Shown: positions 1 through 8,633, numbered from the stretch's first letter. The stretch: 64,000 bases of DNA from Sphingobium sp. WTD-1 (GCF_030128825.1 NZ_CP119127.1:354001-418000); one strand, 5' to 3'. The notes: a model not told the origin generated them from the letters alone. Numbers and translations: made by a program.

Positions 1-1
1 C

Positions 2-79
2 GATCCGGGGGCATCGCTGCTGGAAAGCGGCGGATATCGCCTGCTGGAGACCGGCGGCCATCTCATATTGGAGGATTGA
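2..79 (+). CDS. 3' end of a phage structural or tail-associated protein (partial)
   Basis: The frame beginning at base 2 is open to the TGA at 77-79 and encodes 25 C-terminal residues ending LLETGGHLILED. Gly/Leu/Glu repeats of the type 'LLE(S/T)GG' are common at the C-termini of small phage tail-region proteins. The start lies outside the window. The next gene's ribosome binding site (GGAGG, 70-74) is inside this frame and its ATG follows one base after the stop, so the two are cotranscribed. Assignment as a phage protein is inferred from the motif and neighbours. Confidence 0.5.
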   Translation, partial: DPGASLLESGGYRLLETGGHLILED

Positions 80-80
80 T

Positions 81-662
81 ATGTCCGAACTCGACAAGAA
101 GGCATCGGCCCTCGCGGCGGCGGCGGCACTGACAGGCGCTGAAGGCTGGGCCGGCATCCAGGGCGGCGCGGATGTGCTGATCACGGCAGCGCTGCTGAAG
201 GCCTATATGAAGGCGCCTTACATCCTAGCGCAGGATGGGGCGGCATCGGCGGTGTGGACGGGCAGCCTGGCCACGCATGATTTTCTGACGATCACGATAC
301 CGGGCGGCGCGCTGGGTCCGAAGGGATCGCTCAAGATCGAGAGCTTCTGGACCATATCCCAGAACGCGAACACCAAGACGGTCATGCACAAGTTCGGCGG
401 CGCGACCATCAACAGCTGGCCGGTGACCACCTCGGGCAATGTCGGTTCGCTCCTCCGCATGAACAATCGCAACGACCAGGCCAGCCAGTTCATCGCCCGC
501 GCCGGATCGACGTCGATCTATGGTTCCGGCGTCAACGCGCACGGTGCGGCCGCGATCGACACGTCGGTCGACCAGGTGCTGACGCTGACCGGCCAGTTGG
601 CCAACGCCTCCGACACCATGGTGCTGGAAGGCTACATCATCGAAATCTTCCCCGGCTTTTAA
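81..662 (+). CDS. Phage-associated protein of unknown function, 193 aa
   Basis: The ORF starts at ATG 81 behind a strong GGAGG site. There is no signal peptide or membrane segment. The N-terminus is alanine-rich and helical (ASALAAAAALTGAEG); the rest looks beta-rich with alternating Thr, Ser and Gly, as in tail or decoration proteins. It ends 9 bases before the next ATG, so it shares an operon with the tail-fibre-like gene downstream. I do not recognise a named family. The structural role is inferred from the neighbours only. Confidence 0.6.
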   Translation: MSELDKKASALAAAAALTGAEGWAGIQGGADVLITAALLKAYMKAPYILAQDGAASAVWTGSLATHDFLTITIPGGALGPKGSLKIESFWTISQNANTKTVMHKFGGATINSWPVTTSGNVGSLLRMNNRNDQASQFIARAGSTSIYGSGVNAHGAAAIDTSVDQVLTLTGQLANASDTMVLEGYIIEIFPGF

Positions 663-671
663 GGAACGGAC

Positions 672-1319
672 ATGCACAGGATCGATAGTGCCGGCGCGAC
701 GGTTGACGGCCTTTTCAAGGTTACCCCACTTCCCGCGACGCGGGTCGATGCAGACTGGCTCAATGCGGTGCAGGAGGAGATCATCACCGCCATTGCGCAG
801 CTGGGTGGCGCGCTGCCTGACAAGGAGGACCAGCATCAGCTTGCGGCGGCGATCATCGCCTATGTCGCCCATGCGAAGGGCAATCTAGAAAGGGTCATCA
901 CCGATCCGCTGGGTGGCAATTCCGGCCTGGACGGCGGCGCCAGCAACCAGCTCCTGGTCGCGATCCTGGCGATGATCAGTCGCGGCCTAAGTGAGGCTAT
1001 CACGATCACCGTCGATCCGACGACCAGCGAACGGACGATATCCTTCCTGGGCGGCCTCGCGATCCTCAAGCTCGGCTATTATCGAGAGACGGTGACCAGC
1101 GAAGTCGTGCGCAACGTCGCCTTTGCGCTGCCATTCCCCAACAGCTGCTGGAGCGTGCTGACCCAGGGCGTGATCGCCGCACCCAGCATCTATCGCGACC
1201 TCTGGGTCCAGATCGTGCCCGGCAGCACGACCAGGAACGGCTTCCAGGCGCAGTTCCAGAGCGACGATGACAATGACCACGCCCTGTCCGGCTTCGACTG
1301 GTGGGCACTGGGTAACTGA
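672..1319 (+). CDS. Phage tail-fibre-like protein, 215 aa
   Basis: The ORF starts at ATG 672 after AAGGA. Residues about 1-45 (MHRIDSAGATVDGLF, then DADWLNAVQEEI) match the N-terminal pattern of many phage tail-fibre and tail-collar proteins, where a 'WLNA.QEEI' segment precedes the fibre domain. The C-terminal half is a beta-rich domain ending in a Trp-rich stretch (GFDWWALGN), like a small receptor-binding or trimerising head. It is the last structural gene of the phage cluster; about 140 bases separate it from the methylase. Role known from the family pattern; host receptor unknown. Confidence 0.65.
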   Translation: MHRIDSAGATVDGLFKVTPLPATRVDADWLNAVQEEIITAIAQLGGALPDKEDQHQLAAAIIAYVAHAKGNLERVITDPLGGNSGLDGGASNQLLVAILAMISRGLSEAITITVDPTTSERTISFLGGLAILKLGYYRETVTSEVVRNVAFALPFPNSCWSVLTQGVIAAPSIYRDLWVQIVPGSTTRNGFQAQFQSDDDNDHALSGFDWWALGN

Positions 1320-1463
1320 CCTTTTTCCCTCCGCCGATCAGGCGGGGGGCAAGGGGCGTTGGCCCGCCCCTCTACCGCAGGATTGCACCCTGCATCTCAG
1401 CGCTGATCAGGCGCAGTCAATCCCCGCCACCGGGCACCCCGGCGGTAGGGCTTTTGAGGTGCA

Positions 1464-2282
1464 ATGATGAAGGAAATGGAAATGCTCGCCCCGGTTGCGC
1501 CCGTTCGCACGGTGGCCGGATATATTGGCGGTAAGCGTGCGCTGGCTTCGCGCATCGTCCCGCTCATCGGGGCCACGCCCCATCAATGCTATGTGGAACC
1601 CTTTGTCGGCATGGGCGGCATCTTCTTCCGTCGCGATCGCCGGCCCAAGGCTGAGGTCATCAACGATATTTCGGCCGATGTCGCCAACCTGTTCCGATTG
1701 CTGCAACGCCATTACCAGCAACTGCTCGACGTCCTCAAATGGCAGGTTGCCAGCCGGGCGGAATTCGAGCGGCTGGTGAAGGTCGACCCGGACACGCTGA
1801 CCGACCTTGAGCGAGCAGCTCGCTTCCTCTTCGTCCAGCGTCTGGCGTTCGGCGGGAAGGTGATGGGCCGGACATTCGGCACTGGCACGACCAGCAGCGC
1901 CCGGTTCGATCTTACGAAGCTGGTGCCTGTCCTGGAGGACGTCCATGAGCGCCTGTGCGGCGTCACGATCGAGCGGCTCCCCTATGACCGGCTCATCCCG
2001 CGTTATGATCGCCCGCACACCCTCTTCTATCTCGACCCGCCCTATTGGGGCTGCACCGATGACTATGGCCAAAGCGTCTTTTCAGAAGCCGATTTCGAGC
2101 GTCTCAGCGCCCTTTTAAAGGGCATCAAGGGGCGCTTCATCCTGTCGATCAATGACGTCCCCGAAATCCGAGAGCTGTTCGCTTGGGCGACGATCGAGCC
2201 TGTCTCACTGAACTATCGCGTGAGCGGCAAGGTGACGGCCGCGCGGGAGCTGATTATAGCGAACATAACTAACACCGATTAG
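1464..2282 (+). CDS. dam: DNA adenine methylase (D12 class N6-adenine methyltransferase)
   Basis: This 272-residue protein transfers a methyl group from S-adenosylmethionine to adenine N6 in DNA. It carries the N-terminal AdoMet-binding motif YIGGKRALAS (residues 20-29) and the catalytic DPPY motif at 191-194 (YLDPPYWG), both in the order expected for the alpha-type Dam/D12 family. A GAGGTG site precedes the ATG at 1464. It follows phage tail genes and lacks a partner restriction endonuclease, so it is probably an orphan phage methylase that protects phage DNA from restriction or alters host methylation. The target sequence cannot be read from the protein. Confidence 0.88.
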   Translation: MMKEMEMLAPVAPVRTVAGYIGGKRALASRIVPLIGATPHQCYVEPFVGMGGIFFRRDRRPKAEVINDISADVANLFRLLQRHYQQLLDVLKWQVASRAEFERLVKVDPDTLTDLERAARFLFVQRLAFGGKVMGRTFGTGTTSSARFDLTKLVPVLEDVHERLCGVTIERLPYDRLIPRYDRPHTLFYLDPPYWGCTDDYGQSVFSEADFERLSALLKGIKGRFILSINDVPEIRELFAWATIEPVSLNYRVSGKVTAARELIIANITNTD

Positions 2283-2308
2283 CGCAGGCCATTATAGGGG
2301 GGGTGGAG

Positions 2309-2956
2309 ATGGATATTATCGATATCTCGAAATTTCGATTTAAACGCACCAAGCAGCTATTCGAGTTGGCCAACCTAGCTGGCCATCACGCGGACCTTCT
2401 TGCGGAAAAATACGCACATGATGCAGATCAGGCTCCGCTAACCGCCTTGAATATGTCGTTCAATTATTTCGTTCATGCCGCCGAGATTTTTGATTTTTAT
2501 CATCATCGCTGGTTCGTGCCTGGCACGCCCTTTATTCTCTCTAGCGAGATGGTGGAGCGCGAATCCTTGGTCCTGAGGAGCATGATAATCGAGACGCTAT
2601 CGGCGTTTGAGTATGGCGCAAAACAGGCCGTAAAAAGCGCTGGCAGTCCATTCACTTTTAACGGCCGCGTGTATCTGGGGAACATAATGGCTAAGAGCCA
2701 TGAAATTGGCATCACTAGCGCCGCTCAAGACGCATTCTGGGATTTCATCCGCGAATGGCGGAATGCTGGGGTGCATAACAATGGAGTGGGGGAGAGGTGG
2801 AAAACCCTCACGCTCAGTTCAGGAGCCCAACTGAGCATTTATGAGAATGCTATGGCAACATGGCGAACAAGCGAAGCGATCACGTTGACACGGGATTGCA
2901 TCGAACATTTCGCGAGTTGGTGCGACGGGTTTTTGTCGAGGCGGCAACGTCCTTGA
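2309..2956 (+). CDS. AT-rich HEPN-like protein, 215 aa, phage-linked
   Basis: I do not recognise a named family. The protein is mostly helical and has RNAGVH in the context EWRNAGVHNN, an R-X4-H arrangement as in HEPN-domain RNases. The codon usage is clearly AT-richer than the flanking genes, which suggests separate acquisition. The ATG at 2309 is spaced well from the AGGGGG run; a GTG at 2303 is an alternative start two codons upstream. It lies just behind the phage methylase, a usual place for phage cargo such as exclusion or defence genes. HEPN assignment is by motif and helical pattern only. Confidence 0.55.
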   Translation: MDIIDISKFRFKRTKQLFELANLAGHHADLLAEKYAHDADQAPLTALNMSFNYFVHAAEIFDFYHHRWFVPGTPFILSSEMVERESLVLRSMIIETLSAFEYGAKQAVKSAGSPFTFNGRVYLGNIMAKSHEIGITSAAQDAFWDFIREWRNAGVHNNGVGERWKTLTLSSGAQLSIYENAMATWRTSEAITLTRDCIEHFASWCDGFLSRRQRP

Positions 2957-3146
2957 GTGCTACAAAAGGTCTTGTCCCGCACTCCTAAAGCTTTTGTCGC
3001 GCTTCATTCACCGGCGCGCGGCAGGCGCTTGGCCGGCGCGTTGGCCCGAAATCACCCGCACGACACTGTGAACTTCGACTGTCGCGTCGATTCCGGCCTC
3101 TCATAGGGATCCCCGCCCCATCCCCACGCCTTGCGCTACTTATCCA

Positions 3147-3170
3147 CATAGCATAGGGGGGTACCCTATG
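3147..3170 (+). promoter_or_regulatory. Probable DmeR/RcnR operator overlapping the dmeR start codon
   Basis: The segment holds a run of six G flanked by AT-rich half-sites (CATAGCATA, GGGGGG, TACCCTATG). RcnR/FrmR-type regulators bind a G tract flanked by AT inverted repeats. The right half-site contains the ATG of dmeR, so bound repressor would cover the start of the coding sequence. No clear Shine-Dalgarno site is separable from the operator, so a leaderless or very short leader transcript is possible. Confidence 0.6.
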
Positions 3171-3440
3171 CACATTATCGCGAATCGGGACAAATTGCTG
3201 GCGCGGGTGCGCCGCATTGCTGGGCAGGTCAACGCCGTCGAACGCCAGCTGGCGGGCGATGCGGGCTGCTCGGAAACATTGCAACTGGTCGCCTCGGTGC
3301 GCGGCGCGGTCGGCAGCCTGATGGAGGAATTGATCGAGCAGCATATGCGCGAACATGTCGCCCGCCCCGGCCTGACCGACGAAGCGCGCACGGCCGCTAC
3401 CGAAGAAATGCTGGCGCTGATCCGCCGCTACGGGAAATGA
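3168..3440 (+). CDS. dmeR: Nickel/cobalt-responsive repressor, RcnR/CsoR family (DmeR-like)
   Basis: This 90-residue all-helical repressor binds operator DNA as apo-protein and releases it on binding Ni(II) or Co(II). The metal ligands of E. coli RcnR (His3, Cys35, His60, His64) have counterparts at His2, Cys34, His59 and His63. The fourth histidine separates it from formaldehyde-sensing FrmR. The stop overlaps the start of the His-rich CDF exporter (ATGA, 3437-3440), so the pair is translationally coupled and autoregulated, as in rhizobial dmeRF. The operator at 3147-3170 supports this. Metal specificity is inferred from ligands and partner. Confidence 0.85.
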   Translation: MHIIANRDKLLARVRRIAGQVNAVERQLAGDAGCSETLQLVASVRGAVGSLMEELIEQHMREHVARPGLTDEARTAATEEMLALIRRYGK

Positions 3441-4465
3441 CGATGCACGACGATCACGCCCATGGACACCATCATCATGGCGCCGGCTGCAACCATAGCC
3501 ATGCCCATCACCCCGCCCCGGCCGCGCCGCCGCCGACCGATGACGATGGCGAGGAACGCCATTATTTCGACCATATCTATCTGAGCGCCGGGCATGACAA
3601 GAATGCCAGGCGCACCCTGTGGGTCGTCTGGCTGACCGCCGCGACCATGGTGGTGGAAATCGCCTTTGGCTGGATCACCGGGTCGATGGCACTGCTGGCC
3701 GACGGCTTCCACATGGCGACCCATGCCGGCGCGCTGGCGGTGGCGGCCGCCGCCTACAGCTATGCCAGGCGCCATGCCCGCAATCCGCGCTACACCTTCG
3801 GCACCGGCAAGGTCGGCGACCTGTCCGGCTTCGCCTCCGCGCTGCTGCTGCTGCTGACCGCACTGTTCATCGCGATCGAATCCGGCATGCGCTTGTTCGA
3901 GCCGGTGAAGGTCGCCTTTGGCGAGGCGACCCTGGTCGCGGTCATCGGCCTGGTCATCAATCTGGTCAGCGCCCTGCTGCTCGGCCACGACCACAGTCAT
4001 GACCATGGGCATGATCATGGCCATGCGCATGACGATCATGATCACGACCACAAGGGCGGCCATGCCGACAATAATCTGCGCGCCGCCTATGTTCATGTGC
4101 TGACCGATGCGCTGACATCGGTGCTGGCGATCGCCGCGCTGCTGGCCGGCCGCTATCTCGGCTGGTGGTGGCTCGACCCGGCGGTCGGCCTGCTCGGCGC
4201 CGTGGTCATCGCCCGCTGGGCCTGGGGCCTGATGAAGGACACCGCCGCCATCCTGCTCGACACCGCCGAACCCGCGCTGATGGCGAAAGTCCGCGGACTG
4301 GTCGAGGCCGAAGGCGCCACCATCCGCGACCTCCATGTCTGGCGCATCGGCCCGCACGCCCATGCCGCGATCATCAGCCTGGCGCCCGGCGCCGACGGCG
4401 CCCGTGTCCGCGAACGGGTGCGCAGCCTGCCGCGCATGGAACATGTCACGGTGGAGTGCGGCTGA
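3437..4465 (+). CDS. dmeF: Cation diffusion facilitator exporting Co/Ni (DmeF-like)
   Basis: This 342-residue inner-membrane CDF antiporter exports divalent metal, probably Co(II) and Ni(II). It has about six transmembrane helices, the CDF site DGFHMATHAGAL near residue 92 and HVLTDAL near 219, and a C-terminal cytoplasmic domain (RDLHVWRIGPHAH). Two histidine-rich stretches, at residues 3-26 and about 183-211, would bind metal before transport. The 'HMATHA' version of the first site is characteristic of DmeF rather than zinc-type CDFs. It is cotranscribed with dmeR through a 4-bp overlap. A hairpin about 105 bases downstream probably ends the operon. Confidence 0.88.
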   Translation: MTMHDDHAHGHHHHGAGCNHSHAHHPAPAAPPPTDDDGEERHYFDHIYLSAGHDKNARRTLWVVWLTAATMVVEIAFGWITGSMALLADGFHMATHAGALAVAAAAYSYARRHARNPRYTFGTGKVGDLSGFASALLLLLTALFIAIESGMRLFEPVKVAFGEATLVAVIGLVINLVSALLLGHDHSHDHGHDHGHAHDDHDHDHKGGHADNNLRAAYVHVLTDALTSVLAIAALLAGRYLGWWWLDPAVGLLGAVVIARWAWGLMKDTAAILLDTAEPALMAKVRGLVEAEGATIRDLHVWRIGPHAHAAIISLAPGADGARVRERVRSLPRMEHVTVECG

Positions 4466-4570
4466 GCGTCCGCTTGAGAAAGCCGGTTCCGCCCCGCTCC
4501 CCCGCCCAACCGCTCGATCCAGTGTCATCCTGTCGGGTCGTTGGATGGGGGAGCGGGCTGGTACCGTAAC

Positions 4571-4596
4571 GAAAAATCGCGCTTTCGCGATTTTTC
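4571..4596 (+). terminator. Hairpin terminator after dmeRF
   Basis: There is a perfect 11-bp stem (GAAAAATCGCG with CGCGATTTTTC) and a CTTT loop. The right arm ends in a T run, so it works as an intrinsic terminator for dmeRF and, in the reverse direction, for the minus-strand gene at 4773. The rest of 4466-4772 has no gene; a small inverted repeat (ATTTCCT/AGGAAAT, 4701-4723) has no assigned role. Confidence 0.7.
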
Positions 4597-4772
4597 AAAC
4601 AGGCTCTGAGCCGCCCGTGCTGTCCTACAGAGCCGGGCCCATGTTAGACTGCGCCCGGCTCTTTCCCATCGTCCGGCGCCCCCATCCCCCTCGCAAGATG
4701 ATTTCCTACTTGAGCAAGGAAATGTCGAAATGTGCGGGAAATATGGGAAGTTAAGCGGACGAAATCCTATTT

Positions 4773-5201
4773 TCAGGCGGGCTTCAACGCATCCATGATC
4801 TGCCGCACCGGGGTCAGGTCATAGCCCGCCGCCTCGGCCTGCGCCGCCAGCACATTGGCATTGTCGCCCGCCCGCGCGCGGGTCAGCGCCCACAGCAGCG
4901 TGCTGCGCGTGCCCGACCGGCAATAGGCCAGGATCTTGCCCTCGCCCGCCTGCTCCATCGCGGCGGCCATGCCGTCCAGCTGCCAGGGCGCAAAGCCGCC
5001 ATGGGCGACCGGCACGGCCGCATAGGCGACGCCGGCGTCGATCGCCGCCGCCTCGACCGCGGCACCGTTGGTCTGGCCTGGCTCCTCGTCATCGGGGCGG
5101 TTGTTGATGATCATGGTCACGCCCAGCGCCTTGGCGGTCTCCACCTGATCGACACTGATCTGGGGCGAGACATAGAGGCGGTCGGTCAGCTGGCGGAACA
5201 T
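4773..5201 (-). CDS. DUF442 / TIGR01244-type phosphatase (beta-lactamase-hydrolase-like)
   Basis: This 142-residue protein has the fold of small dual-specificity-type phosphatases. The P-loop AYCRSGTRS supplies the Cys-X5-Arg signature. The N-terminal 'FRQLTDRLYVSPQIS' and 'IINNRPDDEEPGQ' are typical of the family, which is often fused or linked to sulfide-handling enzymes such as persulfide dioxygenase. No such partner is adjacent here. The start at 5201 is chosen because GGAG lies at the right spacing; 29 codons of open frame upstream lack family similarity. Substrate unknown. Confidence 0.8.
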   Translation of the reverse strand: MFRQLTDRLYVSPQISVDQVETAKALGVTMIINNRPDDEEPGQTNGAAVEAAAIDAGVAYAAVPVAHGGFAPWQLDGMAAAMEQAGEGKILAYCRSGTRSTLLWALTRARAGDNANVLAAQAEAAGYDLTPVRQIMDALKPA

Positions 5202-5334
5202 GGGCAAATCTCCTTCGCCCCCGCCATGCGCCCGCCCGCCACAGGATTCAAGCGTCTGCACGCCCAACCGGCATCGATGCCCCTTCATCCGTTCGTTTCG
5301 AACCCGTCGAGAAACAGGGCCACAAGCTCATCCG

Positions 5335-7107
5335 CTACAGATAGGGCCGGATCGCCGCCAGGAAGGCGTCGCCATAGGCGTCCAGCTTCTTCTGCCCCAC
5401 GCCGCTCACCATGCCCAGCTCATGGATGGTCGCCGGCCGCTGCTCCGCCATTTCGCGCAGCGTCGAATCATGGAAGATGACATAGGGCGGCACCCCGGCA
5501 TCCTGCGCCAGTTCGCGGCGACAGGTGCGCAGCGCGTCGAACAGCGGATCGCCGACCGGATTGGCATCGCTGCCATTGCGGGCGTTGCGCTTCTTCCGCT
5601 CGCGCCGCGGCGGCACCAGGATCCGCACCTCCTCCTCGCCGCGCAGGATCGGCCGGGCATTGGGACCGAGCATCAGCCCGCCATGCTCGGTCGTCCCCAG
5701 CGCGTCCCGCACCAGCAGCGCGCGCGACACCGGCCGCAGCAGCGCCGTCTCGTCGCCATCGACGATCGCATAGACGGAAATCTTGTCATGCCCGCGCTCG
5801 CGAATCTTGTCGGTGACGGCGCCACTCAGCACCGCCTCGATATGGCCTGCGCCAAAGCTCTGGCCGGTGCGATAGACCGCCGACAGATATTTGCGCGCCG
5901 TTTCGGTCGCGTCGACGCTGGCCGGCGGGGTCAGGCAATTGTCGCAATTGCCGCAGGTCGCCGGCGGGTCTTCACCGAAATGCCGCAGCAGGATCGCCCG
6001 GCGACAGGTCGCGGTTTCCACCAGCGCGCCCAGCGCCGCGATCCGTGCCCGCTCGCCCTGCTGGCGCGCGGGCTCCAGCTCCATGATGCGCTGGCGGGCA
6101 CGGGCGAAATCCTCCGCCCCCCAGAAGAGATGCGCGACCGCCGGTTCGCCGTCACGGCCGGCGCGGCCCGATTCCTGATAATAGCCTTCGATCGACTTGG
6201 GCAGGCCGGCGTGGGCGACGAAGCGCACGTCGGGCTTGTCGATCCCCATGCCGAAGGCGACGGTGGCGACCATCACCATATCCTCGCTGGCGATGAAGGC
6301 GGCCTGGTTGGCGGCCCGCTGGGCCGGATCCATGCCGGCATGATAGGCACGCACCGCCCGGCCGCCGCGCCCCAGCGTCTCGGCCAGCTTCTCGGTCGCG
6401 GCGCGGGTCGGCGCATAGACCACGCCCGGCCCCGGATTGGCGGCGAGCAGATCGGCCAGCTGTCGGGTCAGGCCATCGCGCGAATGGACGGCATAGCGGA
6501 TATTGGGCCGGTCGAAGCCCGAGATGATCAGCCCATCCTCGGGAATGCCGAGCTGGACGAGGATATCCTTGCGGGTATGCGCGTCCGCCGTGGCCGTCAG
6601 CGCCAGCCGCGGGACTTCGGGAAACTCATCGAGCAGCGGCCGCAGCAACCGATAGTCGGGGCGGAAATCATGGCCCCATTCGGACACGCAATGCGCTTCG
6701 TCGATCGCGAACAGCGCGACCTTGGCCGAGCGCAGCAGATTGCGGAACCCCTCGCCGCTCGCCCGTTCCGGCGCGACATAGAGCAGGTCCAGCTCGCCAT
6801 TGCGCAACCGATCCTGCGTCTCGCGCCAGTCGGCATCGACGCTCGTCAGGCTGGCGGCACGAATGCCCACAGCGGTCGCCGCGCGCAGCTGGTCATGCAT
6901 CAGCGCGATCAGCGGCGAGACGACGACGCAGCAGCCATCGAGCGCCACGGCCGGCAGCTGATAGCAGAGCGACTTGCCCGCGCCGGTCGGCATGATCGCC
7001 AGGGTCGGCTGCCCCGCCATGACCCGGCCGACCACCTGTTCCTGCACCCCGCGGAACGTCGTGAAGCCGAAAATATCGTGGAGCAGCGTGGGAATATCGC
7101 GGGGCAT
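5335..7107 (-). CDS. recQ: ATP-dependent DNA helicase RecQ
   Basis: This 590-residue superfamily-2 3'-5' helicase works in recombination and repair. The helicase core has the Q motif near residues 15-22 (FTTFRGVQ), Walker A TGAGKS at 41-46, DEAH (AIDEAHCVSEWGHDFRPDY) and motif VI QESGRAGRDG. Four cysteines (CRR, then CGNCDNC) form the RecQ zinc site, followed by winged-helix and HRDC domains at the C-terminus (VSGVGQKKLDAYGDAFL). The length agrees with bacterial RecQ. It is monocistronic or weakly linked to the DUF442 gene, 133 bases downstream. Confidence 0.95.
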   Translation of the reverse strand: MPRDIPTLLHDIFGFTTFRGVQEQVVGRVMAGQPTLAIMPTGAGKSLCYQLPAVALDGCCVVVSPLIALMHDQLRAATAVGIRAASLTSVDADWRETQDRLRNGELDLLYVAPERASGEGFRNLLRSAKVALFAIDEAHCVSEWGHDFRPDYRLLRPLLDEFPEVPRLALTATADAHTRKDILVQLGIPEDGLIISGFDRPNIRYAVHSRDGLTRQLADLLAANPGPGVVYAPTRAATEKLAETLGRGGRAVRAYHAGMDPAQRAANQAAFIASEDMVMVATVAFGMGIDKPDVRFVAHAGLPKSIEGYYQESGRAGRDGEPAVAHLFWGAEDFARARQRIMELEPARQQGERARIAALGALVETATCRRAILLRHFGEDPPATCGNCDNCLTPPASVDATETARKYLSAVYRTGQSFGAGHIEAVLSGAVTDKIRERGHDKISVYAIVDGDETALLRPVSRALLVRDALGTTEHGGLMLGPNARPILRGEEEVRILVPPRRERKKRNARNGSDANPVGDPLFDALRTCRRELAQDAGVPPYVIFHDSTLREMAEQRPATIHELGMVSGVGQKKLDAYGDAFLAAIRPYL

Positions 7108-7149
7108 GGACTGGCCTTAGCGAGTCAAGCCTATCGGTGCCAGTGGCGC

Positions 7150-7470
7150 TTAGCCTGCCGGGTCGAGCAGGCAGCCCCAGCCCGGCTTGAAGCGCGCGGT
7201 GCGCGACGCCAGCAGCGGCACATGCGCCTCGACCGCCCGCTCCTCCGGCTTGTCAGTCAGCCGCACCATCGCCATGCCCGGTTCCTTGTCGCCCTGGCAG
7301 CTGCCCATGGCGCGGCCCTCGACATAGCGGCAGGAACAGGTCAGCCGCGCGCCATAGGCCGCCCCGAGCTGCGCGCGGGCACGCAGGGTCGACCAGTTCC
7401 ACGCCAGCGCCGCCAGCAGCGCGAAGAGGATCAGTCCGGCGACGATCCACCATTTACCACGAACCGCCAT
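7150..7470 (-). CDS. Small membrane-anchored protein of unknown function, 106 aa
   Basis: One N-terminal transmembrane helix (WWIVAGLILFALLAALAW) precedes a periplasmic domain with conserved-looking cysteines (CSCRY, MGSCQG, WGCLLD). GAAGGA precedes the ATG at 7470, which favours this start over one seven codons upstream. The gene is divergent from the serine hydrolase at 7509 with only 38 bases between them. The cysteine pattern and the pairing suggest an envelope protein that works with the hydrolase, but I do not recognise the family. Confidence 0.65.
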   Translation of the reverse strand: MAVRGKWWIVAGLILFALLAALAWNWSTLRARAQLGAAYGARLTCSCRYVEGRAMGSCQGDKEPGMAMVRLTDKPEERAVEAHVPLLASRTARFKPGWGCLLDPAG

Positions 7471-7508
7471 GGTCCTTCTTCCCGCCTCCATGCTAAGGGC
7501 GCCGGCTT

Positions 7509-8633
7509 ATGCAGATCGAGAAGCGAATCGTAAAGCGCCTTGCCATGGGTGCCGGACTGGTGGCGCTCGTCCTCGCCGGCACGCTGGCGGGGCGCGCCGC
7601 CCATGCGCCCGAGCCCGTCTATAGCGTCGACACCGACGCCGTGGTCAGCGCCAGCGCGCTGCGCGGCGCGATCGATCCGCTGTTCGACGACAAGGCGATG
7701 GGCGAGACCCGCGCCCTGCTGGTCATGCGCGACGGCAAGGTGATTGCCGAACGCTATGCCCCCGGCATCACCCCTGACACGAAATTGCTGTCCTGGTCGA
7801 TGGCCAAGAGCGTGACCGCGGTGCTGGTCGGCCTGATGGTGTCGGACGGACGGCTGGCGCTCGATTCGCCGGTGCCGGTCGCGGCCTGGAGCCAGCCGGG
7901 CGATCCGCGCGGCCGCATCACCCTGCGCCAGTTGCTGTCGATGACCTCCGGCCTCGACCATGCCGAGGATGGCGAGCCGATCACCGACGGTGACACGGTG
8001 CGCATGCTGTTCATGGACGGCGCGCAGGACATGGCGGCCTATGCCGAATCCAAGCCGCTCGCGCATGTTCCCGGCGAGACATTTTCCTACTCCACCGGCA
8101 GCACGATGATCCTGTCGGACCTGATGACCCGGATGTTGACCAACAGCCCTCATCCCGACGTGCGTCGCCGGGCGATGCAGATGTTCATCGACGGCCGGCT
8201 GAAGGCGCCGGGCAAGCTGTCCAGCCTGACGCCCGAATATGATGCCAATGGCACGCTGATCGGCGGGTCGATCATGCACATGACCGCGCGCGACTATGCT
8301 CGCTTCGGCGAATTGCTGCGCAACCATGGCCGTTCGCCCAATGGCCATCAGATCGTGCCGGAAAAATGGGTCGACTATATGCGCGCGCCCTCGCCCCGGA
8401 ATGCGGCCTATGGCGCCCATCTCTGGCTCAACCGGGACAGCAGCGAGAGCGCGCTGATGCCCGGCCTCGCCTCGGCCAGCCTGTTCGGCTGCGTCGGCCA
8501 TAATGGCCAATATATATTGGTCGCGCCCGGCCAGCGGCTGACGATCGTGCGGATCGGCATGTCACCCAAGAAGGAGCAGCGCACCGCCGTGAAGGCGCAG
8601 CTGGCCCGGCTGATCGGCCTCTTCCCCGGTTAA
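7509..8633 (+). CDS. Exported serine hydrolase, class C beta-lactamase family
   Basis: This 374-residue protein belongs to the beta-lactamase/6-aminohexanoate-dimer hydrolase (NylB-like) group. The nucleophile motif SMAK lies at residues 97-100 (LLSWSMAKSVTAVLVG). The second motif is in the YSTGS segment and a C-terminal GHNGQY segment fits the third motif. A hydrophobic N-terminal segment (GAGLVALVLAGTLAGRAAHA) predicts export. The last four bases overlap the convergent PhzF gene. The substrate could be an amide, an ester or a peptidoglycan-type compound; activity on beta-lactams is not implied. Confidence 0.85.
   Translation: MQIEKRIVKRLAMGAGLVALVLAGTLAGRAAHAPEPVYSVDTDAVVSASALRGAIDPLFDDKAMGETRALLVMRDGKVIAERYAPGITPDTKLLSWSMAKSVTAVLVGLMVSDGRLALDSPVPVAAWSQPGDPRGRITLRQLLSMTSGLDHAEDGEPITDGDTVRMLFMDGAQDMAAYAESKPLAHVPGETFSYSTGSTMILSDLMTRMLTNSPHPDVRRRAMQMFIDGRLKAPGKLSSLTPEYDANGTLIGGSIMHMTARDYARFGELLRNHGRSPNGHQIVPEKWVDYMRAPSPRNAAYGAHLWLNRDSSESALMPGLASASLFGCVGHNGQYILVAPGQRLTIVRIGMSPKKEQRTAVKAQLARLIGLFPG

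Noticed and set aside
4701..4753. 18-codon frame and inverted repeat ATTTCCT/AGGAAAT after dmeF
   Set aside because: Too short to support as a gene, without a ribosome site or known peptide pattern.
5200..7533. 777-codon open frame on the plus strand opposite recQ
   Set aside because: It is rich in Arg, His, Gln and Asp as expected of an antisense shadow of a GC-rich gene, and it lies fully over the clearly conserved RecQ.
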